From an uncultured archaeon (GTDB lineage Archaea; Nanobdellota; Nanobdellia; Pacearchaeales; GW2011-AR1), in contig CAIKMX010000052.1 in assembly GCA_903828655.1 (NCBI GenBank), positions 1-41,507 on the forward strand: a stretch of 41,507 bases of DNA. Reading direction: 5' to 3'. Positions 8,073 through 16,343 of the stretch are shown in pieces. Numbering within the stretch: position 1 is the first letter of the stretch; the number at the start of each line of letters is the position of its first letter. The notes beneath the pieces are model-generated. The model was not told the origin of the DNA. It ran no database searches and saw only the letters and a program-made list of their open reading frames with translations. The translations under genes and the position numbers were made by a program.

Positions 8073-9131
8073 CTACTTGAAGTAGTCATAGGGGTCAAAC
8101 ACGTACTCGCCCCTGCGATCTTTAAGCCCCCTCTCAGTTCTTTGAATTTTAGTTCTAAAAATTTCATTAACACTATCAAAAGCCATTCGATTCAAAAGTC
8201 CTGGCTTCATTCCAAGTCTTTCCAAAACACTAACAACATGTGGCCATGAAGCAAGATTTGGAATTCCGGATAATTGTCCTTCATATTTTTCCTTTTTAGT
8301 ATGCGGAGCATGATCGCTTTCTAAAATATCAGTCTTTCCATCGAGAACATACTCAAACAAAGCACCATTAACTCCTACTTCCCTAAGCGGAGGATTTACT
8401 TTGTACAAAATTCCATCTTTGCCCCACATTGAAGAAGCATTTAATAATAAATGATGTGGAGTAACGCCACAACTTAATCTTAAAGCTCTTCCGCCCGCAG
8501 CCCTAATCAAATCAACAGATTCCGGAACAGAAACATGACAGATATGTAAGTGTCCCATATACCCTGTCCTCTTAACAAAACTTAGCTGATCTCTAACCGA
8601 TTCAGTCTCCGCTCTTTCTGGTCGGGTCTCATTCCACGTCTCCGGGTTAGTCGGATCCCATAGCTCGGGCTTCATCTCAGATTCTTTCTCACAATGAACT
8701 GCAAGAACCCCATTATAACCAAAGCTTGTAAGCTGAGCATAAATAAATTCTTGTTTGTCCGGATCTATAATTTCAAGATCTCCAACAGATTTTCCCGCAA
8801 ACATTTTCACTCCAATAACTCCAAATCTAGACGAAGAACCTTGAGGAAAAAATCTTCTGTGGCATTCAACAGCTTCCCTTATCTGGTCTTTATTTGGAGT
8901 TAATCCAATATAGGCCCCATAAAATACTGGAGAGTTTGCCTGTCTTGCAAGTTCAAATCTTTCCTCAATCCGTTTTGTTGTTGTCACAGGCCTCGCAGTA
9001 TTAGGCATATCAAAAATTGCATCTAAACCAGAATCTTCAGCAACACTCAAAGCGTGCGCAATAGTTTCTTTATCCGATTGTTCTTCATCTCTGCAATGAA
9101 CATGTGCATCAAGGTACATTTCATTAGCCAT
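8073..9131 (-). CDS. pyrC: Dihydroorotase
   Basis: About 353 residues from ATG 9131; a TTG two codons upstream is less likely. The amidohydrolase motifs are all present: DAHVHCR (metal-binding H-x-H), VKMFAG (Lys that is carboxylated in class I enzymes), LHICHVS, TPHHLLLN, KVNPPLRE and ESDHAPHTKKEK with the catalytic Asp. The enzyme closes carbamoyl-aspartate to dihydroorotate, the third step of UMP synthesis. It is somewhat shorter than the usual 400-430 residues but complete in motifs. It leads a two-gene operon with pyrD-pyrK and faces pyrE-pyrF across a 97-nt divergent region. Confidence 0.93.
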   Translation of the reverse strand: MANEMYLDAHVHCRDEEQSDKETIAHALSVAEDSGLDAIFDMPNTARPVTTTKRIEERFELARQANSPVFYGAYIGLTPNKDQIREAVECHRRFFPQGSSSRFGVIGVKMFAGKSVGDLEIIDPDKQEFIYAQLTSFGYNGVLAVHCEKESEMKPELWDPTNPETWNETRPERAETESVRDQLSFVKRTGYMGHLHICHVSVPESVDLIRAAGGRALRLSCGVTPHHLLLNASSMWGKDGILYKVNPPLREVGVNGALFEYVLDGKTDILESDHAPHTKKEKYEGQLSGIPNLASWPHVVSVLERLGMKPGLLNRMAFDSVNEIFRTKIQRTERGLKDRRGEYVFDPYDYFK

Positions 9132-9228
9132 AATCAAAATTATTTAAACATGTTGTTTATTTTTTATTACTTGTTTCCGATGAAATATCCTAATAAAAGT
9201 TTAAATATGTTCAAGGTGAAAGAAGACT
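9132..9228. promoter_or_regulatory. Divergent promoter region between pyrC and pyrE
   Basis: This 97-nt AT-rich region separates the two arms of the pyrimidine cluster. On the plus strand GTTTAAATATG at about 9200-9210 lies about 25 nt before the pyrE ATG, the spacing of an archaeal TATA box with a very short leader. AGGTGA just before the ATG could be a ribosome binding site. A TTATTTAAAC stretch near 9140-9150 is close to the pyrC start. Shared regulation of both arms is plausible but not shown. Confidence 0.5.
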
Positions 9229-10038
9229 ATGGAACCAGGTGATAGAATAGCGATGCAAGAAAGAGGACTAGACATACTCGCCCGTTCTAAAGATGGCTTT
9301 AAATTTACAAGTACTTTTTTCCCATATACCTCTGGAGAAATAGGGCCTTATTATGTTCAGAGTGGTGGAGTTCAGTGTACTGGAAGAGACTATATAACCG
9401 CAATAAATGATATGGCTTCATTAGTCTCTGACGCGATTGGAGCAGAAAGAGTTTCTAAAGCCGTTGTTTCTGGTGGAGAAACTCGGGACTGGATTTTTTC
9501 TAATCCTGTTGCATTCAAATTGGGAATGCCACACGTTATGCTCTACAAGGATGGAAAAACTGTTGGAGCAGATATGAACGGTATGGAAGATATTCATGTT
9601 GCTGATCTAAACAACGAAGGTTCTTCTTTAAGAGACTACTGGGTTCCAATTATAAAAAAAGCTGGAGGAACAATTCAAGATGTTTTCTTCTATGTTGATA
9701 GAATGGAAGACGGCGTTCAAGTCGTGAGGGATTTGGGGTTAAGAAGTCATGCAGGAGTTCCTTTAGATGCACATGCGTGGGATTATTCACAGAAAATAGA
9801 AATAGTAAATCCAGAGGTATACAAAAGTTTAATGGAAAGAGCAGAAAATAAGGATGATTGGGCAAGAGCAATGTTAAGAAGTCTAGATGGAATAGATACC
9901 CTGGCCGCCCTAATCGCTTCAGCGAAAACACTTGATAAGGCTAAGAGAATACTTGACGTAGGATATCCGGACATGAAAGCAGAACTAATTGATAGACTAA
10001 AGTCAAGAGTTGGAAGGGGGATAGTAAGTAGATTATAA
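9229..10038 (+). CDS. pyrE: Orotate phosphoribosyltransferase-like protein
   Basis: A 269-residue protein of phosphoribosyltransferase type I fold. The N-terminal half has the PyrE-like FPYTSGEIGPYYVQSG and VVSGGETRDW stretches. The PRPP-binding loop reads IHVADLNNEGSSLRDYW at about residues 122-138, where standard enzymes have a hydrophobic run, two acids and TGGS. The Asp and the G-S-S survive but the loop is divergent. It should add ribose phosphate to orotate to give OMP. The position one nucleotide before pyrF strongly supports this. A C-terminal extension of about 80 residues is longer than in usual 180-220-residue PyrE. Confidence 0.82.
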   Translation: MEPGDRIAMQERGLDILARSKDGFKFTSTFFPYTSGEIGPYYVQSGGVQCTGRDYITAINDMASLVSDAIGAERVSKAVVSGGETRDWIFSNPVAFKLGMPHVMLYKDGKTVGADMNGMEDIHVADLNNEGSSLRDYWVPIIKKAGGTIQDVFFYVDRMEDGVQVVRDLGLRSHAGVPLDAHAWDYSQKIEIVNPEVYKSLMERAENKDDWARAMLRSLDGIDTLAALIASAKTLDKAKRILDVGYPDMKAELIDRLKSRVGRGIVSRL

Positions 10039-10039
10039 G

Positions 10040-10924
10040 ATGGTAGAGCTTGTAAAAAATTGGTTAGCGACTGTTGAAAGAAAAAATTCTATATTATGCG
10101 CAGGCGTAGACCCTGCAGATTATGTAATGGGAAGAAGTGAGAAAGGCGAAGGTCTTCCGGTCGGAAGAGACAAAAGGGATTGGGCACTGAAATATATCGA
10201 GGCAGTAGCACCATTTTGCGCTGCAATCAAACCCAATTTAAGATACTGGGGAAGGGGAAGAGACCTAAGTGCTGTTGAAGATATCGTTGGGTGTGCAAAG
10301 GATTTAGGATTAGTAGTTATACAGGATAGCAAAGAGGCAGATATAGGTTCTACAAACGATTCTGGAATATTCTATGCTGCAATGAGGGGCGCAGACGCAA
10401 TAACCATCGCCGCATTTGCCGGAAATATGGAAGAAGCCGCAAAGCAGGGAAAAGATCGGGGCGTAGATGTAATTAGTATGTGCTTGATGAGTAACCCCGA
10501 ATATGAAAAAGTAAAGAACATGTTGGTCGAAGTTAATGACGATGGCAGCTATAAGCCCGCACATATATTCCAAGCCAGCGGTCTTCCGTATGTTAGACAT
10601 TATATTCAACTAGCACACGATGCAGCTAAGTTTGGCTATGGCGGAATTGTTATTGGGGCCCCAAGTGCCAAAAATCACATAAAAGATGCAGAAGTCGAAA
10701 AGGCTGCTAGTTATTTTAAGGAAGGATTAATCCTTGTTCCTGGGATTGGAGCTCAGGGAGGGGAAGTGCCTGTTCTAGCTAAGCATTTTAGTCCAAATCG
10801 TTTGGTTTGTAATGTTGGAAGAGGATTGATGTTTCCAAGCGGTGCGAGATCTACACCCGAACAACAGGCCGCCGCGGCAAAACAATACCAAGAAATGCTA
10901 AACGGTCTTAGAACTGCAGCCTAA
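10040..10924 (+). CDS. pyrF: Orotidine 5'-phosphate decarboxylase
   Basis: A 294-residue TIM-barrel enzyme that converts OMP to UMP. The catalytic set is visible: Lys64 in AAIKPN and Asp96, Lys98, Asp101 in DSKEADIGS, with the usual D-x-K-x-x-D spacing. The phosphate grip is VPGIGAQGGE, and NVGRG comes close to the end. Length and the IGSTNDSG context look like the longer type-2 OMP decarboxylases. Its ATG is 1 nt after the pyrE stop, so translation is probably coupled. Confidence 0.93.
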   Translation: MVELVKNWLATVERKNSILCAGVDPADYVMGRSEKGEGLPVGRDKRDWALKYIEAVAPFCAAIKPNLRYWGRGRDLSAVEDIVGCAKDLGLVVIQDSKEADIGSTNDSGIFYAAMRGADAITIAAFAGNMEEAAKQGKDRGVDVISMCLMSNPEYEKVKNMLVEVNDDGSYKPAHIFQASGLPYVRHYIQLAHDAAKFGYGGIVIGAPSAKNHIKDAEVEKAASYFKEGLILVPGIGAQGGEVPVLAKHFSPNRLVCNVGRGLMFPSGARSTPEQQAAAAKQYQEMLNGLRTAA

Positions 10925-10962
10925 ATCTCAAAATTTAAAAGCCCTGATTATCTTTATGTTTT
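10925..10962 (+). promoter_or_regulatory. Probable alaS promoter
   Basis: The 38-nt gap after pyrF contains AATTTAAAAG about 28 nt before the alaS ATG, which suits an archaeal TATA box and a leaderless or nearly leaderless transcript. No Shine-Dalgarno sequence is visible before the ATG. Confidence 0.4.
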
Positions 10963-12711
10963 ATGAAAATAGGTAGAAAAGAGTTAATAAAAAAGTACAT
11001 TGATTTTTTCAAGTCTAAAAATCATAAGGAAATAAAAAATTCTAGTTTGATTCCTGAAAATGATCCAACAGTTCTGTTTACAACTGCAGGGATGCATCCT
11101 ATAGTTCCTTTTTTGCTTGGACAAAAGCATCCCCTAGGAAAAAGACTTGTAAATGTTCAAAGATGTATAAGAACGGGAGATATTGACGATGTGGGGGACA
11201 CATACCATCATACTTTCTTTGAAATGCTAGGTAATTGGTCTTTAGGTGATTATTTCAAAAAAGAAGCAATAGAAATGACTTTTGAATTTCAAACAAAAAT
11301 TCTTAAAATTCCACTAGAACGATATGCCGTAACATGTTTTTCAGGAAACAAAAATGCTCCAAAAGACGAAGAATCTGCGAAGGTATGGCATTCTCTTGGA
11401 ATATCCAAGGATAGAATTGCATTTTTAGAAGAAGATAACTTCTGGCAGCTCCCAGGAACAGGTCCATGCGGTCCTTGCACAGAACAATTTTATTGGAAGC
11501 CAAATAATAAATCTGCCCCTGCAAAATTTAATCCTGAAGATAAAAACTGGGTAGAAATAGGAAACGATGTTTTAATGCAGTATGTAAAAGACGAAAAAGG
11601 AAAGTATAATCTTGCAAAACAACAGAACATTGATTTTGGTGGAGGAGTAGAAAGAACAATAGCAACTCTAAACGGTCTTGAAGATAACTACCTTACAGAT
11701 TGTTTTAAGCCAATTATAGATGAAATAGAACATCTTTCTGGAAAGAAGTATAAGGGCAACGAGAAAGAAATGAGAATAATCGCAGACCATATAAAAGCTT
11801 CAGTAATGATTCTTGCTGACGGAATTACTCCATCTAACACAGAACAAGGATATGTTTTAAGAAGGTTAATGAGGAGAGCTATAATGAATCTAAGAAAACT
11901 AGGATTTGTAGGAACAGACCTAATCAATCCTATTGCTAGAAAGGTATTTGAGATCTATAGTGATTATGAACATCTTCAAAAAAAGAAAGAAGAAATATAC
12001 GACGAAATAAACAAAGAGGAAGAAAGATTTGAAAAAACCCTTGAACAAGGCTTGCGTGAATTTGAAAAAATGTCAAAAGATAAAAAGATATCTGGAAAAG
12101 AAGCATTCTTGCTTTTCCAATCATACGGATTTCCTTTAGAAATGACTCAAGAAATTGCAAAGGAAAAGAAGATAACTGTAGACGTTTCAGACTTCAAAAA
12201 AGAACTCACAAAACATCAAGAATTAAGCAGAACAGCAACGGAAGGAAAGTTCAAGTCAGGCCTGGCAGATAACAGTGAAGCAACAACAAAACTTCATACT
12301 GCAACACATTTATTAAATCAAGCACTTCGTGAAGTTTTACACAATAAAGAAATTTACCAAAAAGGTTCAAACATTACTGCAGAAAGAGCGAGATTTGATT
12401 TCAATTTTGACAGAAAACTAACAGAACAAGAAATAAAAGAAATTGAAAAGTGGGTAAACGATAAAATCAAAAAAAAGATTCCGGTTGTTTGTGATGAAAA
12501 AACCGTAGAAGAAGCAAAGAAGCACGGCGCACAGGGAGTTTTCGAACATAAGTACGGAGATAAAGTAAGAGTTTACAGCATCGGAGAAGTTTCAAAAGAA
12601 ATCTGTGCTGGCCCCCACGTAAACAACACAAGTGAACTTGGTCATTTCAAGATTTTGAAAGAAGAATCTTCCGCTTCTGGAGTTCGTCGTATAAAGGCAG
12701 TGTTAGAGTGA
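10963..12711 (+). CDS. alaS: Alanyl-tRNA synthetase, short bacterial-type form
   Basis: A 582-residue class II synthetase charging tRNA-Ala. The catalytic domain has bacterial-type motifs (NDPTVLFTTAGMHP, HTFFEMLGNWSLGDYF, GTGPCGPCTEQ). The editing domain keeps its zinc site (HTATH at about 444-448 and CAGPH at about 547-551) and ends at the GVRRIKAV motif. The C-terminal DHHA1/C-Ala part of full-length enzymes (about 870 residues) is absent. Similar short forms are known from CPR bacteria, so transfer from such a donor is plausible. Just after the stop the sequence repeats the last residues in the same frame (see findings). Confidence 0.9.
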   Translation: MKIGRKELIKKYIDFFKSKNHKEIKNSSLIPENDPTVLFTTAGMHPIVPFLLGQKHPLGKRLVNVQRCIRTGDIDDVGDTYHHTFFEMLGNWSLGDYFKKEAIEMTFEFQTKILKIPLERYAVTCFSGNKNAPKDEESAKVWHSLGISKDRIAFLEEDNFWQLPGTGPCGPCTEQFYWKPNNKSAPAKFNPEDKNWVEIGNDVLMQYVKDEKGKYNLAKQQNIDFGGGVERTIATLNGLEDNYLTDCFKPIIDEIEHLSGKKYKGNEKEMRIIADHIKASVMILADGITPSNTEQGYVLRRLMRRAIMNLRKLGFVGTDLINPIARKVFEIYSDYEHLQKKKEEIYDEINKEEERFEKTLEQGLREFEKMSKDKKISGKEAFLLFQSYGFPLEMTQEIAKEKKITVDVSDFKKELTKHQELSRTATEGKFKSGLADNSEATTKLHTATHLLNQALREVLHNKEIYQKGSNITAERARFDFNFDRKLTEQEIKEIEKWVNDKIKKKIPVVCDEKTVEEAKKHGAQGVFEHKYGDKVRVYSIGEVSKEICAGPHVNNTSELGHFKILKEESSASGVRRIKAVLE

Positions 12712-12786
12712 AGGGAAGTTGAAGCCACAAGAAACCGTAGGTGTCTTAGGCGAAGAATCAAGGCTGTTTTGGAATAAACAATAAAA
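12712..12786 (+). other. In-frame echo of the alaS C-terminus after its stop codon
   Basis: Reading on in the alaS frame past the TGA at 12709-12711 gives about 21 residues that end RRRIKAVLE before TAA. The true C-terminus is RRIKAVLE. The two copies are encoded by almost entirely different synonymous codons. This is either an old duplication kept at protein level, a short remnant of a longer ancestral enzyme, or chance. Confidence 0.45.
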
Positions 12787-12789
12787 CTT

Positions 12790-13263
12790 CTATGGTCTTA
12801 GCACCATATCAACAGTATTTGCCCAATAAGCGAACAATGAAAAGAGTGCATATGCCTGTCTATGACTATCCACGTTATGTGGATGATACTCGACCCAATT
12901 ATGATACTCCTCTCCCCTTAGACTTTCTATCTGGCGTGAGTCAATAGTCAAATTGCAGGCATTACCGGGAACATCGATAAAATGAAGAAGAAAACTTGGT
13001 TCATCTTGCGCAGGCACAAAATGATAAGGAGTTATAATTGAACTCCCTTCCCTTGGTGCCAAACCGCAATCAATAATAATTCCTCTGCCGATAGTTTGAA
13101 AGTTATCAAATCCATGTTGTGGAAGTTTTTTTTGAAGTGAAATTTTTGCTAACTCTCTTTCAAGATGTGCAGAAAAACCAAAGCCTCCTAATTGAGGCAT
13201 TCCTCTCTCGTCCATTGTAGGTTCTAATCCCTCAAAAGAGTAAACAAATCTTCTCTTAGCCAT
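12790..13263 (-). CDS. Uncharacterised protein, coupled to the gene upstream
   Basis: About 157 residues from ATG 13263; a GTG three codons upstream is also in frame. It is soluble and acidic, with an aromatic-rich C-terminus (RQAYALFSLFAYWANTVDMV) and a beta-rich middle (IIIDCGLAPREGSSIITPYH). I see no known motif. Its start overlaps the end of the 381-residue gene upstream by 8 nt, which shows translational coupling, so the two proteins probably act together. Confidence 0.6.
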   Translation of the reverse strand: MAKRRFVYSFEGLEPTMDERGMPQLGGFGFSAHLERELAKISLQKKLPQHGFDNFQTIGRGIIIDCGLAPREGSSIITPYHFVPAQDEPSFLLHFIDVPGNACNLTIDSRQIESLRGEEYHNWVEYHPHNVDSHRQAYALFSLFAYWANTVDMVLRP

Positions 13264-14401
13264 TTGGTGCACCTATCTCTTGCGTGAACGCATCCATTAT
13301 TCTTCTCATCCTTGATTTATCTCTTGCAAAATATTTGTATGTTGCTTTTAATGCATCGGGAAGATCTTCGGAAGTATACTCTATCTGAGGAGAAAACTTT
13401 CCTCTATCAATGAATTTTCCTGCAAGTGGCAATTCCACATTTCCGTTTTTTTCTTCTCTAAAATAGACAAGATTTCCATTCTGTACATAAGGAACCTGGC
13501 AGCAGTCTCTCATAGACATTATCAAGGGCATCCTATCAAGTTCTACTCCATCAGCAAGAAGCGGAGCCGCCATTAAAAATGGCAAACTAAAATCACGACC
13601 GTCACTTCCCAACTCACATTCAGAAGTATTTGTCCCAACCTCTCCAACACTCTTCAAAACATCTCTCCATCCAGTTATTTCAGGCATTCTTTCCTTACCT
13701 AAAAATTGAGCATACCTAAGCAAACTAACTAAAAACTCACTCCAATCCTGATGAGCATAAATTGCTCCACGAACTTCTGCTTTTTTGGAGGTATCAAAAA
13801 CTGCTTCATCTCCAAAAAGAGTTCTCTGAACAAATTCTCTTCCGGAAACATCTCTCTGAGAAGCGTACAGATCTCCATGCATATTTAGATGCACTTCATT
13901 CTTGTATTTTCCAGTTCTCCAAACCCAACTATTCTCACATGAATCTCTAAAAACCTGCTCCTCCCCAATACAAAAACTTGTTACAGACTCTTCTAAACTT
14001 CTTCGTGTTGGAAATCCGAACTTCTGAGGATTAAAAACCTCTTCTCCTAAAATTAAATAAGCCAAATAAGAAGGATATTTCATAAGTAAATCTCCAAAAC
14101 CTTCATCCCCCACATCAAACTCTTCCTCTGGCTGCAGGTAATCAAGATAAAGTTCCATTATCTCTTTATGGACGTCTCTAATCTCTTCAATTTTTCCCTT
14201 GACGGGAGAACAAACCGATTTTTCGGCTTGCCTAAACAATCTTTCTACGGGATGCGGCTTTTCATCTTCGTTCGTATGAAATGCATCCTTAAACAAAAAT
14301 ATCTTTTCGAGGATTCTGCCTCTTTCAACTATTCTAGGAACAATCCCAGATTTTTGTATCCTAATAAATGATGGGTTAGGGCATTGAATATCGCTAAACA
14401 T
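13256..14401 (-). CDS. Large uncharacterised soluble protein
   Basis: A 381-residue hydrophilic protein, rich in charged and aromatic residues, without signal peptide or membrane segments. Notable stretches are LNMHGDLYASQRDVSGREF in the middle and LPFLMAAPLLADGVELDR later. I cannot place it in a family. It starts at ATG 14401 with an AT-rich upstream region, and overlaps the next minus-strand gene by 8 nt, so both form an operon. The even spread of Asp/Glu and His residues would suit an enzyme, but that is speculation. Confidence 0.6.
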   Translation of the reverse strand: MFSDIQCPNPSFIRIQKSGIVPRIVERGRILEKIFLFKDAFHTNEDEKPHPVERLFRQAEKSVCSPVKGKIEEIRDVHKEIMELYLDYLQPEEEFDVGDEGFGDLLMKYPSYLAYLILGEEVFNPQKFGFPTRRSLEESVTSFCIGEEQVFRDSCENSWVWRTGKYKNEVHLNMHGDLYASQRDVSGREFVQRTLFGDEAVFDTSKKAEVRGAIYAHQDWSEFLVSLLRYAQFLGKERMPEITGWRDVLKSVGEVGTNTSECELGSDGRDFSLPFLMAAPLLADGVELDRMPLIMSMRDCCQVPYVQNGNLVYFREEKNGNVELPLAGKFIDRGKFSPQIEYTSEDLPDALKATYKYFARDKSRMRRIMDAFTQEIGAPNG

Positions 14402-14492
14402 ACTAGATTCTTTATATTTGGATTAAAAAGGATTTGTATACTCTAATAGTCATTTTCAGAATATTTATAAACAATCAGCACATTATACAAAC

Positions 14493-14744
14493 ATGATGAG
14501 TACAGGAACAACAATTTTTGGGGCAGTCGCGGGAATAGCCTTGCTTGTAATAGCAGTTTGGCTGTTTTTTGTAGTTCTAGGAATTTTAGCATTAATCTTT
14601 TGGATATTCATGATAGTTGATGTAGTCCAAAGAAAATTCAAACACGAAAATGATAAAATCGTCTGGATATTAGTTGTAATTCTAGCAGGAATAATTGGCG
14701 CAGCAATTTATTATTTTGTAATCAAGAGAGAAAATAAACATTAA
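14493..14744 (+). CDS. PLDc_N-type two-helix membrane protein
   Basis: An 83-residue membrane protein. After a first hydrophobic stretch comes FWIFMIVDVVQRKFKHENDK, then WILVVILAGIIGAAIYYFV and a basic end. This W-x-x-x-M-x-x-D-x-x-x-R-x-F pattern followed by a helix and a K-R tail is that of the PLDc_N domain, which sits ahead of cardiolipin synthases or stands alone, as here. The function of stand-alone forms is unknown. ATG 14493 or 14496 may be used. DUF1003 follows 30 nt later. Confidence 0.75.
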   Translation: MMSTGTTIFGAVAGIALLVIAVWLFFVVLGILALIFWIFMIVDVVQRKFKHENDKIVWILVVILAGIIGAAIYYFVIKRENKH

Positions 14745-14767
14745 TTATTTAAACGTCAAAATTCTTA
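14745..14767 (+). promoter_or_regulatory. Promoter element shared with the MBL gene (copy 1)
   Basis: TTATTTAAACGTCAAAAT followed by TCTTA lies just before the DUF1003 ATG. It is nearly identical, over about 22 nt, to the minus-strand sequence at 16301-16322 ahead of the MBL gene. The TTTAAA part would serve as a TATA box. Confidence 0.45.
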
Positions 14768-14774
14768 TATAAAC

Positions 14775-15191
14775 ATGAAAGAGAGTGTGAACGGAAAGAA
14801 TCCTAAAGTTGATATGCATGTTATCATGCACGGGCATAGAACTTTTGGGCAGAAGGCTGCTGATGCTCTTACAAGATATGCCGGAAGTTGGGGTTTCATA
14901 AGTTTCTTCTTTTTTTTCATACTTGTTTGGATGAGTATCAACGTGTGGTTTTTTGTAAAATACAGTATCGGAAATCCCTTTGATCCCTATCCATTCATAC
15001 TATTGAATTTGGTTTTATCTTGTCTGGCCGCGATACAAGCTCCAGTAATCTTAATGTCTCAGAACAGAGAGATGCAGAGAGACCGAAATAGGGCAGAGTA
15101 TGATTATCGTGTAAATGTTAAGGCTGAAAGAGAGATCCAGGAAATGCAACATCAGTTGAAAAGAATCGAAGATAAGTTGAATAGAAAGTGA
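14775..15191 (+). CDS. DUF1003 membrane protein
   Basis: A 138-residue protein with a cytoplasmic head (TFGQKAADALTRYAGSWGFI), two transmembrane helices (about 45-65 and 75-95) and a charged C-terminal coiled coil. The stretches NVWF..PFDPYPFILLNLVLS and QAPVILMSQNREMQRDR are signatures of DUF1003. The family is widespread in bacteria and archaea, without a settled function. It is probably transcribed from its own TATA box in the preceding 30 nt. Confidence 0.88.
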   Translation: MKESVNGKNPKVDMHVIMHGHRTFGQKAADALTRYAGSWGFISFFFFFILVWMSINVWFFVKYSIGNPFDPYPFILLNLVLSCLAAIQAPVILMSQNREMQRDRNRAEYDYRVNVKAEREIQEMQHQLKRIEDKLNRK

Positions 15192-15512
15192 GTTTAGTAA
15201 TGTTACAATCCTGTTCGCAAAATGCATCTCTCAAATAGTTGAATGAGTTATTTGTTGTTCGAAGCGTTTTGCTCATTGACATCTTTGGCAAAGTTAATTT
15301 TTTTATATAAAATGCTTAACAACAAACAAACTGCTCCAAACACCACCTTCGCATATCAGTTACCAAAAAGAGAGCGAATTTAGTAATTTCACAGTCTACG
15401 GACATCCTTTGTATAATCAATTTTATGTTGCCAAGTTGCCAGTGCATAATATTTTACATTGCCGATACCTTTAGCATTGGAGATACTAAACAGCGAGCGA
15501 AGCGAGCGAATA
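15192..15512. repeat. Intergenic region with dispersed repeat, copy 2
   Basis: This 321-nt region without a gene contains the fullest set of modules. It starts with a GTAATGTTACAATCC piece at about 15197. Core A (TTGACATCTTTGGCAA) is at 15276-15291, core D (AAAATGCTTAACAACAAA) at 15309-15326, and core C at 15331-15376, which ends TTACCAAAAAGAGAGCG. A decayed second core A follows at 15391-15413. It ends with a GCGAGCGAAGCGAGCGAA run at 15493-15510, which touches the stop of the MBL gene. The order A-D-C-A suggests a reiterated unit of about 120 nt. Confidence 0.65.
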
Positions 15513-16277
15513 TTACACTTTCATCAAGGGCATACAATTCCTTAAAGACAAAGAAACTTTTGGCCTTAAATCCCTTCGTTCTTTCAGCAGTCTAAAAGAA
15601 TCTAGGGCAGCCAAGGGAGTATTATTATTCTCACTCAAATGCGCAAGCACAACATTCTTCATTTTACTTTTTGCATGCTCAAGCACACACAATGCAGAAT
15701 TCTTGTTTGAAAGATGCCCCGTATCACTTTTTATTCTTGCTTTCAAAAAATAGGGATATCTTCCATTCTCTAACATATCCAAATCATGATTCGATTCAAT
15801 AACTAAAAAATCTGAATCTCTAACAGAATCAATAACATTTTCACAAGCATACCCTATATCTGTAACAACCGATAAAACTTTTCCGTTCTTTATTTTATAG
15901 GAAACAGGATCTGAAGCATCGTGAGATTTTGAAAATGCTTCAATATTCATTCCATCAATACAAACCGTTTCATCGTTTTTTATAGGAACAAGCAAATCTT
16001 CATTCTGACATAAAAAAGAACTGGCAATTGTTTTTTTAGTAGCGAATATAGGGATATTAAACTTTCTAGCCAAAACATCAATACCTCTGATATGGTCTAT
16101 ATGTTCGTGAGTCACAAAAATTCCTTTTATCTTTTCAGGAGATTGTTTTATTGAATCCAGACGCTCCTCAACCTGCTTGCTTGTAATCCCACAATCAATT
16201 AAAATTCCAGATTTGTTATTACAAATATAAAAGCAATTTCCACTACTTCCAGAAGCCAATGCAGATATTTTCATCAA
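15513..16277 (-). CDS. MBL-fold metallo-hydrolase (WalJ/YycJ-like)
   Basis: A 254-residue metallo-beta-lactamase-fold protein (ATG 16277 or 16274). It opens with ISALASGSSGNCFYI and LIDCGIT, as in the YycJ/WalJ group, and has the metal motif HEHIDH (His57, His59, Asp61, His62), then SVVTDIGYA and ESNHD later. Members of this group are exonuclease-like or phosphodiesterase-like enzymes linked to DNA repair; the substrate here is not known. The TATA-containing motif at 16301-16322 lies upstream. Confidence 0.85.
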   Translation of the reverse strand: MMKISALASGSSGNCFYICNNKSGILIDCGITSKQVEERLDSIKQSPEKIKGIFVTHEHIDHIRGIDVLARKFNIPIFATKKTIASSFLCQNEDLLVPIKNDETVCIDGMNIEAFSKSHDASDPVSYKIKNGKVLSVVTDIGYACENVIDSVRDSDFLVIESNHDLDMLENGRYPYFLKARIKSDTGHLSNKNSALCVLEHAKSKMKNVVLAHLSENNNTPLAALDSFRLLKERRDLRPKVSLSLRNCMPLMKV

Positions 16278-16300
16278 TCACCTTTTTTTAATATTCATAA

Positions 16301-16322
16301 AAGTATTTTGACGTTTAAATAA
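16301..16322 (-). promoter_or_regulatory. Promoter element shared with the DUF1003 gene (copy 2)
   Basis: Read on the minus strand this is TTATTTAAACGTCAAAAT plus ACTT, matching 14745-14767 at about 20 of 22 positions. It is 24-45 nt before the MBL gene start, a good place for a TATA box and a neighbouring regulatory site. Confidence 0.45.
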
Positions 16323-16343
16323 CTAATGTATCTATAGGAAAAA

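Noticed and set aside
9650-9974. Minus-strand frames inside pyrE
   Set aside because: pyrE on the plus strand is supported by motifs and by coupling to pyrF; these are antisense shadows.
12709-12786. TGA of alaS read as a sense codon (genetic-code change)
   Set aside because: TGA ends other intact genes here (for example the AbrB-PhoU gene and the NYN fragment), so a general recoding is not supported. Only a local echo is reported.
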